In this document: positions 43,018 to 49,661 of the stretch, in pieces | How positions within the stretch are numbered: position 1 is the first letter of the stretch | Layout: each line of letters starts with the position of its first letter | Origin: an uncultured Bacilli bacterium | GTDB taxonomy: Bacteria; Bacillota_I; Bacilli_A; RF39; UBA660 | Direction of reading: 5' to 3' | Assembly (NCBI GenBank): GCA_910583745.1 | Contig: CAJTZC010000002.1 | Coordinates: 1-64,000, forward strand | DNA: 64,000 nucleotides | Notes under the pieces: model-generated | What the model was told of the DNA's origin: nothing | Databases searched by the model: none | What the model saw: only the letters and a program-made list of their open reading frames with translations | Made by a program: the position numbers and the translations under genes

Positions 43018-44118
43018 ATGTCTTTAAAAGCCGGTATCGTCGGACTACCTAATGTTGGAAAGAGTACGCTTTTCAATGCAATTACTAAGAAACACATTTT
43101 AGCTGCAAACTATCCTTTTGCAACGATAGAACCTAATGTTGGGGTCGTCGTCGTCCCTGACGAGAGGTTAAACCATTTGAATGAACTTTATAAACCGAAG
43201 AGTTTGGTTCCTACGTCTTTCGAATTTACGGATATCGCAGGGCTCGTCAAGGGAGCCTCTCAAGGGGAAGGTCTTGGGAACAAGTTTCTCTCTCATATAA
43301 GAGAGGTCGATGCTATCGTAAATGTCGTCCGCTGTTTTGAGAATGCGGAGATAACGCATGTCGAGGGTAAAATCGACCCTGTACGCGATATCGAAATTAT
43401 CAATACAGAGTTGATATTGGCCGATTTGGAAACCATCGAGAATCGAATTCAGAGAATCGGCAAGAAAATGGATATGGCGAAGGATAAGAAAGAAAAGTTA
43501 GAAATCGATACGCTCAAACATACGAAAGAGATTTTGACAAATGGTATTCCTTTGCGGTTGGGAAATTTAAACGAGGACGAATGTGAGGTATTAAAATCGT
43601 TCAATTTAATCACTATTAAACCTGTCATCTATGTAGCGAACGTCAGTGAGGACGATGCTGTGATTGGCGAGAACGAGTATACTTTAAAGGTTAAGGAATT
43701 GGCCGCAAGGGAGAATGCTGGCGTCATCGTCATGAGTTGTCAAATCGAAAGTGAACTTTCGGATTTAGATGAGGCAGAAAAGAAAGTGTTCCTACAAGAA
43801 CTCGGTATAACGAATAGTGGATTGGATAAACTTATCTATCAGACCTATAGTCTCTTGGGTCTCCGTACGTTCTTTACGGCTGGAGAACAAGAGGTAAAAG
43901 CTTGGACGTTTAAAGAAGGAATGAAAGCTCCTCAATGCGCTGGAATTATCCACAGCGATTTTGAGAGAGGATTTATTCGAGCAGAAGTCATGAGATATGA
44001 CGATTTATTGCAATACGGCACGGAGCTAAAAGTAAAAGAAGCTGGTAAAATGGGATTAGAGGGGAAAGAATATGAAATGCAAGATGGAGATATCTGCTAC
44101 TTCAGATTCAATGTGTGA
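43018..44118 (+). CDS. ychF: Redox-regulated ATPase YchF (Ola1)
   Basis: The 366-residue Obg-family protein has P-loop G-L-P-N-V-G-K-S-T-L-F-N, switch D-I-A-G-L-V-K-G-A-S and the ATP-preferring site where the usual N-K-x-D is changed, followed by a coiled-coil and a C-terminal TGS domain (W-T-F-K-E-G ... Q-D-G-D-I). It binds ribosomes and affects stress responses. GAGGGTGA precedes ATG. Confidence 0.96.
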   Translation: MSLKAGIVGLPNVGKSTLFNAITKKHILAANYPFATIEPNVGVVVVPDERLNHLNELYKPKSLVPTSFEFTDIAGLVKGASQGEGLGNKFLSHIREVDAIVNVVRCFENAEITHVEGKIDPVRDIEIINTELILADLETIENRIQRIGKKMDMAKDKKEKLEIDTLKHTKEILTNGIPLRLGNLNEDECEVLKSFNLITIKPVIYVANVSEDDAVIGENEYTLKVKELAARENAGVIVMSCQIESELSDLDEAEKKVFLQELGITNSGLDKLIYQTYSLLGLRTFFTAGEQEVKAWTFKEGMKAPQCAGIIHSDFERGFIRAEVMRYDDLLQYGTELKVKEAGKMGLEGKEYEMQDGDICYFRFNV

Positions 44119-44120
44119 TT

Positions 44121-45251
44121 ATGGAAGATTATAAAAATATAGATGCAGATAAAACAGGAAAGTTTATAAAAGAACTAAGAAGAAAACATAATTTGAAACA
44201 AGATGAATTAGGTGAGAAGCTTTTCATTTCAAGAAAATCTATTTCGAAGTGGGAAACTGGTAGAGCATGTCCATCAGTCGACATGATGAAAAGAATGAGT
44301 AAGGTTTTCGGAATAACTGTGGATGATTTGGTTGCTGGTGAAGTTATCAGTGAACCGCCAAATGAAGAAATTGAACGCAAGTCTTTCGACATTAAGAATT
44401 ATAAAATTGCTGGGATTGTCTTGCTTATCATCGTTTCCGTTTTAATTGTCAGTATGTATTTCTCGAATCATATGTTTTCACCAGCATATAAGATTTATTA
44501 TGAAGATGAGAATTTCTTTATCAATGATGGTCTTCTTGTTTTAGATGAAGAGGAAAGTTATTTGAGCTTCGGTTCTACAAGTACTTATATCGATTCTGTC
44601 GATATCTCTAAAATGAAATGTATTTTGTATGTGAAAAATGATGATGAAATTAAAGAACTTCAAGTTATCAATTTGAATAAGAACAATAGTCTTGTAGACG
44701 GAACACCTTCTGAAATTCGCAAACATATTGTAGGTAACGAGATAAAAGATGTTTTTATTAAAATCTTTTATTTCAATGACATGGAAGAAGAAGTATCTTT
44801 TCATTTGGAATTGATAATTAAGAGAAAAGCGAAAGCTCCGAAAACTGCGAGTCGCGCAGTTGTAAATGAAATGGATAAAAGTTATATGATTGAAAGTTAT
44901 AGTGATGAAGCTAGTGAAACTGCTTATAAAATTCCAGATACATTTGATGTCGGATTTCTTTTCAATATGAGTAAGGACAAATTGAAGAGTTGTTCAAATT
45001 ATGTTGTCAGTACAAATGGCTTGGAATTTAAAGTCAGTTATGATGAATCAGATAATGTTTTATGTTTCGATTTCGGCGACAATACAATTTTAATTCATTT
45101 AGATTCGAAAAGATTTACGCTTTCCTATACTACGCCAGAATATTTTGTAGTTACTAAAGATAATGTTATAAAGTATGAAGACATTTCAAATTATTACAAT
45201 ACTTTATTTATGCTTTTAGACGATTTAAAAGAACGGTGTATTGGCTATTAA
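44121..45251 (+). CDS. Membrane-tethered XRE-type regulator with outside domain
   Basis: The 376-residue protein has an N-terminal helix-turn-helix (about 12-70, with L-R-R-K-H-N-L-K-Q-D-E-L-G and I-S-R-K-S-I-S-K-W-E-T-G-R), one membrane segment (about 93-115) and a C-terminal domain of about 260 residues that should lie outside the cell. This is a one-component receptor layout. It starts 2 bp after ychF without its own promoter but differs in style, with more A/T-ending codons. The likely target is the secreted protein gene next to it, which is inference. Confidence 0.85.
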   Translation: MEDYKNIDADKTGKFIKELRRKHNLKQDELGEKLFISRKSISKWETGRACPSVDMMKRMSKVFGITVDDLVAGEVISEPPNEEIERKSFDIKNYKIAGIVLLIIVSVLIVSMYFSNHMFSPAYKIYYEDENFFINDGLLVLDEEESYLSFGSTSTYIDSVDISKMKCILYVKNDDEIKELQVINLNKNNSLVDGTPSEIRKHIVGNEIKDVFIKIFYFNDMEEEVSFHLELIIKRKAKAPKTASRAVVNEMDKSYMIESYSDEASETAYKIPDTFDVGFLFNMSKDKLKSCSNYVVSTNGLEFKVSYDESDNVLCFDFGDNTILIHLDSKRFTLSYTTPEYFVVTKDNVIKYEDISNYYNTLFMLLDDLKERCIGY

Positions 45252-45312
45252 AAGTGGCGTGTCTTATACTCATTAATTTTGTATGATTTACTTCGGAAAG
45301 GAGTAGATTAGA

Positions 45313-46170
45313 ATGAAGAGATGTGGAGGTTTAATAGCTTTAGCATTATGTTTAAGTTGTATGGCAACAAATGTAAATGCTTCAGCTTATTATACTAACT
45401 CAAATGGAGTCCAAATGACCGAGAGCCAATATAATAAAATGCTTCAAATGTTTTCTGAAAGAAAAGTCAGCGTATTAACTCAGAGCGAATTCGATTCATT
45501 AAAAGATAATGAAATCGTCGATTCTGGAACAAAATACTCAAAAGAAACATTTATCAGAGGAGAATATGTTTCAACAGAGGAAATTTCGAAAGAAGAGTAC
45601 GATGCTGCAGAAGATGTAACAGCTTGCACACCTTTTGTAAGCGATTATGTCGAAACCGGCTATAAAAAGTTAAGCGCTTCAGTTGCTAAGGCTGGGTCAT
45701 CTAACAAGTATTCTTTAGTCGGAGCATTGACTTGGAAGAAAGTTCCTGCGTATAGATCATACGATGTCTTTGCTTACAGATTAAATCATTTTAATTATAG
45801 TGGTTTTTCAGGTGGGCAGATGTATTTTAAGGGCAAGGATGCTTATAATATAGCTTACTATACCACTTCTGAAGGATACAAGGCCTTAAGTAATGGTGCG
45901 GGCGTATCTATGAATCTTAAAGACGATTCTGATATCACAGGTTATGAATTAACGATTGTTACTAATTTAACTTTTAATACTTCTAGCTATGCATCTGCCG
46001 CTGCTTACGTATCTTACCAGCATGCTCAAGCAAATCTTTCTAGAGCGGATTCTATGAATTACACTTTAAGTGTAGGCGGACTTGGAAACGTCATTCAATT
46101 CAACAACAGTAGAGTCGAATCATATTATGATGCCATGGATGGCGTACGTTTAGAAGTACCAATTTCCTAA
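45313..46170 (+). CDS. Secreted protein of unknown function
   Basis: The 285-residue protein has a signal peptide (about 1-24, ending N-V-N-A-S-A). The mature start reads Y-Y-T-N-S-N-G-V-Q-M-T-E-S-Q-Y-N-K-M, a pattern I associate with families of secreted proteins in uncultured Bacilli but cannot name. The rest is Ser/Tyr-rich and probably beta-structured, with Y-K-A-L-S-N-G-A-G-V-S-M-N-L. There is no anchor. GGAAAGGAG precedes ATG. Encoded after a membrane-tethered regulator that may control it. Confidence 0.8.
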   Translation: MKRCGGLIALALCLSCMATNVNASAYYTNSNGVQMTESQYNKMLQMFSERKVSVLTQSEFDSLKDNEIVDSGTKYSKETFIRGEYVSTEEISKEEYDAAEDVTACTPFVSDYVETGYKKLSASVAKAGSSNKYSLVGALTWKKVPAYRSYDVFAYRLNHFNYSGFSGGQMYFKGKDAYNIAYYTTSEGYKALSNGAGVSMNLKDDSDITGYELTIVTNLTFNTSSYASAAAYVSYQHAQANLSRADSMNYTLSVGGLGNVIQFNNSRVESYYDAMDGVRLEVPIS

Positions 46171-46178
46171 TCTATTAA

Positions 46179-46212
46179 AAAAAGCAATGTGGGTATACTA
46201 CACTGCTTTTTA
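46179..46212 (+). terminator. Intrinsic terminator after the secreted protein gene
   Basis: AAAAAGCA (46179-46186) pairs with TGCTTTTT (46204-46211), with an inner GTG/CAC pair set. Confidence 0.85.
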
Positions 46213-46290
46213 CATGAAAAAAAACAAATTTATTTAATTTTTTGTAAAAAAATGATATACTTTTAATATAGAAAGAAAGGAGAAAGGTTT

Positions 46291-46770
46291 ATGTATAACG
46301 ATTTTTATGATACGAACTTGATTTCAACTTCGTCTAGGGTTGATGCAACATGGTTGGTCGTATCTGCAGTTTTGGCTATTATAGGAGGAATCGTCGCTTA
46401 CTTTTTGTTTATCTCTAAGAAAAAAGACAACTTCAGCGGATTTCTAGCTTGGTTGCACGATTTCCTAAACTTCAAAGTATATTTTATAGATATGTTTTTG
46501 AAAACCTTGTATGTCATATGTACTATCTATATTACTTTAGGTTCATTTAGCTTAATCGGTAGCAGTGTAGCAGCATTCTTTTTAATGTTGATTATGGGAA
46601 ATGTCATGCTTAGAGTTGGTTATGAGTTTATTTTGATGTTTTTAACATTAGTGAATAATACTACTGATATAAATTCTAAACTTACTCAATCAAACAATGC
46701 AGGTTCTAAAGAGAACGTTAAGAATCCAAAAAACGAGAAAACAAAAAATGAAAATAAAAATGTCGACTAA
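46291..46770 (+). CDS. DUF4282-like membrane protein
   Basis: The 159-residue protein has one membrane segment at about 19-42 and two at about 66-115, ending R-V-G-Y-E-F-I-L-M-F-L-T-L-V-N-N-T-T-D-I-N-S-K-L. This resembles the R-x-x-Y-E-x-x-x-v-x-x-x-I-x-x-N-T-x-D-I-x-x-x-L ending of DUF4282. A charged Asn/Lys tail follows. Function unknown. GGAGAAAGG precedes ATG. Confidence 0.75.
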   Translation: MYNDFYDTNLISTSSRVDATWLVVSAVLAIIGGIVAYFLFISKKKDNFSGFLAWLHDFLNFKVYFIDMFLKTLYVICTIYITLGSFSLIGSSVAAFFLMLIMGNVMLRVGYEFILMFLTLVNNTTDINSKLTQSNNAGSKENVKNPKNEKTKNENKNVD

Positions 46771-46782
46771 GACATTTTTTTA
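46756..46782. terminator. Bidirectional terminator of the DUF4282-like gene and cwlJ
   Basis: AAAAATGTC (46756-46764) pairs with GACATTTTT (46771-46779). The TAA of the + strand gene (46768-46770) is in the loop and the cwlJ stop abuts on the other strand. Confidence 0.9.
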
Positions 46783-47205
46783 ATACAATTCTTGGCATGC
46801 GCCTGGGTCAGGTTTATAGAAGCAGTGGTTTTTATAGCGGCCTGAAAGCTGTTGGCCGTAAAAGGAACTATCGCATCCAGAACCTTTCTTAGGGGCATAA
46901 AACCATAATGCATTGGTCGCAGGGTGGTAATATTCGCCTCGAAGACATCTTTCAGCCAATTGTTTTTCTTGGGTAGTAGAGGAACTATAGAATAGGGAAC
47001 TTTTTGTTCCTGAAAAACCTCCTGGATTTTGATAAATTACATCGTATATGCTCCGTATATCCTTAAAAGTATAACAGTCGGCTATATTTCTATTTACAAT
47101 GACATTTCCAACCATAAGCATGCCGAGATTGCCTTCTCCCAATGCTTCAGCTCTCATAAGACGCGCCATTAAATCGAGTTCTTTAGTATTGTAGTTTACT
47201 AACAT
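46780..47205 (-). CDS. cwlJ: Spore cortex/cell wall hydrolase CwlJ
   Basis: The 141-residue protein is the Hydrolase_2 (SleB/CwlJ) domain alone, as in CwlJ: L-M-A-R-L-M-R-A-E-A-L-G-E-G (catalytic Glu), G-M-L-M-V-G-N-V-I-V-N-R, N-P-G-G-F-S-G, H-P-A-T-N-A-L-W-F-Y and G-R-Y-K-N-H-C-F-Y. No signal peptide, consistent with CwlJ being made in the mother cell and placed in the coat. It degrades cortex in germination. Start 47205 follows AGGTGA; a GTG 48 bp upstream is less likely. Confidence 0.93.
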   Translation of the reverse strand: MLVNYNTKELDLMARLMRAEALGEGNLGMLMVGNVIVNRNIADCYTFKDIRSIYDVIYQNPGGFSGTKSSLFYSSSTTQEKQLAERCLRGEYYHPATNALWFYAPKKGSGCDSSFYGQQLSGRYKNHCFYKPDPGACQELY

Positions 47206-47222
47206 TTCATAATCACCTACTT

Positions 47223-47231
47223 TATTATATG
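47223..47231 (-). promoter_or_regulatory. Possible mother-cell sigma -10 element of cwlJ
   Basis: On the minus strand CATATAATA lies 17 bases before the cwlJ ATG and fits the -10 of sigma E or sigma K promoters (CATA-N3-TA). No clear -35 was found, so this is weak. Confidence 0.4.
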
Positions 47232-47238
47232 AAATAAC

Positions 47239-47267
47239 TTGTATTTTACTCACTTTTGTAATATAAT
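47239..47267 (+). promoter_or_regulatory. Predicted promoter of tRNA-Trp
   Basis: TTGTAT (47239-47244) and TATAAT (47262-47267), 17 bp apart, with the tRNA beginning 12 bp after. It overlaps the control region of divergent cwlJ. Confidence 0.7.
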
Positions 47268-47279
47268 TAAGTTACACAC

Positions 47280-47353
47280 AGGGGTGTGGTATAATGGTAG
47301 CATAGGAGTCTCCAAAACTTTTGATGGGAGTTCGATTCTCTCCACCCCTGCCA
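47280..47353 (+). tRNA. tRNA-Trp (anticodon CCA)
   Basis: Acceptor AGGGGTG (47280-47286) pairs with CACCCCT (47343-47349), followed by discriminator G and an encoded CCA. The anticodon loop CTCCAAA holds CCA at 47312-47314. The T arm GGGAG-TTCGATT-CTCTC is intact. A CCA anticodon reads UGG only, in line with UGA as a stop. Directly downstream lies an accessory island, as often happens at tRNA genes. Confidence 0.95.
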
Positions 47354-47397
47354 AGTGCAAATACGCTTCAAAAAATGGAGTTAAAACATAGAGAAAG

Positions 47398-47430
47398 CCG
47401 TGGAAATAAAAAGAAAATCCACGGTTTTTG
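47398..47430 (+). terminator. Terminator after tRNA-Trp
   Basis: CCGTGGA (47398-47404) pairs with TCCACGG (47418-47424), followed by TTTTT. Confidence 0.9.
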
Positions 47431-47454
47431 TTTTTACTAAAAAAGGTGTAAAAA

Positions 47455-47604
47455 ATGGAGATTTTTAGTGAAAAATTTATAAAATCAGAAGAATTAGAAA
47501 AAAGGAATAGGAAAAATTTATTTTTATATCATAGAACAATGCCTATCACGATAAAGCAATTTGATACTTTACTTAAAAGTATTAAGAAAGAGCTATCACA
47601 ATAA
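47455..47604 (+). CDS. Small ORF of unknown function, possibly a fragment
   Basis: This 49-codon frame after AAAGGTG begins M-E-I-F-S-E-K-F and is charged and helical (S-E-E-L-E-K-R-N-R-K). No family is recognised. It could be a small gene or a remnant of the mobile element, since the sequence around its start (AAAAAATGGAG) recurs at 47370 and 48459 in this island. Confidence 0.4.
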   Translation: MEIFSEKFIKSEELEKRNRKNLFLYHRTMPITIKQFDTLLKSIKKELSQ

Positions 47605-47615
47605 GGCTACTTATA

Positions 47616-47644
47616 TTGTAGAAATAGCTATTTTATGGTAAAAT
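47616..47644 (+). promoter_or_regulatory. Predicted promoter and palindromic operator of fic
   Basis: TTGTAG (47616-47621) and TAAAAT (47639-47644) are 17 bp apart with an extended -10 TG. Between them lies a perfect 12-bp palindrome, AAATAGCTATTT (47622-47633), well placed for a repressor. Confidence 0.6.
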
Positions 47645-47683
47645 ATAAGCATATAAAATCAATTTTAATAGGAGTTAATGTGT

Positions 47684-48220
47684 ATGAATGATATAGATAA
47701 GAAGAGCTTAGAGAATGCAAAAAAATTATTTTCAGGTGGTGCTATTAATGATGTTGAAGTTGGTACTACAAAAGGATTACAACAAATTCATAAGTATTTA
47801 TTTGATGGTTTATATGATTTTGCAGGTATAATTAGAAAAGAAAATATTTCTAAAGGTAATTTTAGATTTGGTAATTCTTTATATTTAGAAGAAATGCTAA
47901 GTAAAATTGAAAATATGAGTGAGAATACTTTAGATGAAATAATTGATAAGTATGTTGAAATGAATATTGCTCATCCCTTTTTAGAAGGAAATGGTAGAAG
48001 TACTAGAATATGGTTAGATTTAATATTAAAGAAGAATTTAAATAGAATTGTGAATTGGGAAAATATAGATAAGAAATTGTATCTACAAGCTATGGAGAGA
48101 AGTCCTATTAATACATTAGAAATTAAAACTTTAATTGAAAATAATTTAACAGAGGATATGAGTTTAGAAAGTTTTTTTAAAGGAATAGAAACTTCATATT
48201 ATTATGAAACTAATGAATAG
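47684..48220 (+). CDS. Fic/Doc-family protein (probable AMP transferase)
   Basis: The 178-residue protein has the Fic motif H-P-F-L-E-G-N-G-R-S-T-R (His about 97) and the preceding L-F-D-G-L-Y-D-F-A-G and K-G-N-F-R-F-G-N flap region. Fic enzymes usually transfer AMP to a target protein and often act as toxins. No clear inhibitory S/T-x-x-x-E-G/N helix is obvious at the N-terminus; the C-terminal G-I-E-T-S-Y-Y-Y-E tail is conserved in similar proteins as I recall. Codons are strongly A/T-ending (TTA, AAT), unlike core genes. ATG 47684 lies 9 bp after GGAG. Confidence 0.92.
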   Translation: MNDIDKKSLENAKKLFSGGAINDVEVGTTKGLQQIHKYLFDGLYDFAGIIRKENISKGNFRFGNSLYLEEMLSKIENMSENTLDEIIDKYVEMNIAHPFLEGNGRSTRIWLDLILKKNLNRIVNWENIDKKLYLQAMERSPINTLEIKTLIENNLTEDMSLESFFKGIETSYYYETNE

Positions 48221-48441
48221 CAAGTGTAATTAAAGGTGTGAATAACATCTTAGATATAAAGTATTATGATAAAGAAGTAATGTATAACTGAGTATTATGT
48301 TCTTTGAGTGGATGATAGAGAAATTATCAAGTGGAGGGTATGTGGATAAGATAGTTCTAACAATAAATTAAAAGAAGTAATTGAAAAATATAATAAAGAG
48401 GTTTCTTAATTATAATTAAAATTAAAAAGTGAGTGATGTAT
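48221..48441 (+). other. AT-rich gap with possible gene tail
   Basis: No intact gene is seen. A frame ending near 48409 reads N-N-K-L-K-E-V-I-E-K-Y-N-K-E-V-S then stop, resembling the end of a lost protein. Confidence 0.3.
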
Positions 48442-48815
48442 GTGGGTAAGAAACAAGTAAAAAATGGAGAGTTAGAAAAGAAAAAGGGAAAATGGAAGAG
48501 AATATAAAGGTTTTGATACTTCTAAAGGGGTTAAAGTAAAAACTACTATTAGTTTAAATTTTGAAAATAAGGATTATATTTCGGTAGGATTTATTGATGA
48601 AATATCTAAGCAAGAACTATTATCAAATATATGATAATAATTTAATTATTGGTGATGGAAAATGTGAGTTTCCTGGAGAAAGTAATATAATACCTCTAAA
48701 TAGTCTAGAACTTGTAAGTCAAAGGACTAATCATCTTATTAATAATAGGGATAAAAAAAGTATGAAAGAATCGATACTTCTACAATATGAAATGATGAAA
48801 GAATTTAATAAATGA
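48442..48815 (+). pseudogene. Frameshifted mobile-element protein, unknown family
   Basis: A GTG start reads M-G-K-K-Q-V-K-N-G-E-L-E-K-K-K-G. After a one-base shift near 48486-48490 the frame continues N-G-R-E-Y-K-G-F-D-T-S-K-G-V-K-V-K-T-T-I-S-L-N-F, then a second shift near 48620 leads to Y-D-N-N-L-I-I-G-D-G-K and on to a TGA at 48813. Homopolymer tracts at the shifts support decay. Family not recognised. Confidence 0.5.
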
Positions 48816-48822
48816 TTATATG

Positions 48823-48850
48823 GAACACAATAATAAAGTGTTCTTTTTTC
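48823..48850 (+). terminator. Intrinsic terminator in the island
   Basis: GAACAC (48823-48828) pairs with GTGTTC (48838-48843), followed by TTTTTT. Confidence 0.8.
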
Positions 48851-48927
48851 TTTTTATGGCGGGACTTTGTTATAAATGAATACTAAAATATTTATATACT
48901 TAAAAATATGTATTGGTTAATATTAGA

Positions 48928-49102
48928 GGGATTTGTGTAGATGATGATTTTATTTTCTTTGGTTATTGTCATATAACAGATAGTGAATTCGGATATGTAA
49001 GTTTTAATGAGCTTTATAGTTTAGATTATGGTATAGAATTTATTTATTATAAAAAAACCTATTTCTTTAAATGAATTGAAAGCTAAATATGAAGAGGAAT
49101 AA
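48928..49102 (+). pseudogene. DUF2958-like remnant
   Basis: The frame reads V-D-D-D-F-I-F-F-G-Y-C-H-I, E-F-G-Y-V-S-F-N-E-L, and G-I-E-F-I-Y-Y-K-K. After a shift at the seven-A run 49051-49057 it reads P-I-S-L-N-E-L-K-A-K-Y-E-E-E then TAA. This is the C-terminal half of DUF2958, a protein carried by plasmids and conjugative elements. The N-terminal half is missing. Confidence 0.65.
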
Positions 49103-49105
49103 AAT

Positions 49106-49423
49106 ATGTTAAACCAAGTTGTAATGGTTGGTAGATTGTTAAAAAAACCAGAAATTAAAGAATTGGAAAATGGAAAAAAAGTTGGTACTATTAAAGTAAT
49201 AGTACCAAGATGTTACAAAAATGAAGTTGGAGAATATGAAAAAGATTTTATTGATTGTATGCTATGGGGTGGTATTGCTGAAAACACAGCTGAGTATCGT
49301 AATAAAGGAGATGCAATCGCAGTTAAAGGTAGGATTGAAACTATTATAATTGATAAAGTTAAGCATACTAATGTAATTGCAGAAAAAGTAATATTCTTAT
49401 CTAACAAAGTAAAAGATGAATAA
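49106..49423 (+). CDS. ssb: Single-stranded DNA-binding protein, short accessory copy
   Basis: The 105-residue protein is an OB-fold SSB: M-L-N-Q-V-V-M-V-G-R-L at the start and D-F-I-D-C-M-L-W-G-G-I-A-E-N-T-A-E-Y. It lacks the disordered tail and the acidic D-D-D-x-P-F tip that recruits repair proteins, so it is probably the extra copy of a plasmid or ICE. It lies 3 bp after the DUF2958 remnant, typical of mobile-element operons. Confidence 0.9.
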   Translation: MLNQVVMVGRLLKKPEIKELENGKKVGTIKVIVPRCYKNEVGEYEKDFIDCMLWGGIAENTAEYRNKGDAIAVKGRIETIIIDKVKHTNVIAEKVIFLSNKVKDE

Positions 49424-49563
49424 AATTAAAACTGATTGTATTTATAACATACTTTGAGAGTAGGTATCCAGTAAATTGGTGTGAATCACATTAATCTCTA
49501 TCGTTTAAGCACGCTTGTTAAAAAATAGTTGTATGTAAATTTTTGTCAGTTTTGCGTAAAGTA

Positions 49564-49593
49564 TTTACAAATGGTATACGTTTGTGATAAAAT
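49564..49593 (+). promoter_or_regulatory. Predicted promoter of the large surface protein gene
   Basis: TTTACA (49564-49569) and TAAAAT (49588-49593), 18 bp apart, with extended -10 TG at 49585-49586. The leader is about 60 bases. The gap 49424-49563 holds no gene. Confidence 0.7.
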
Positions 49594-49661
49594 GTTTTCA
49601 GAACTTGATAAGTGAAAAGTTTGTTGATAATAAATGACAATAAAAAGGGAGGAAAATTATT

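Noticed and set aside
47336..49560. Duplicate attachment site of the island behind tRNA-Trp
   Set aside because: No second copy of the tRNA 3' end was found downstream, and no integrase gene is present.
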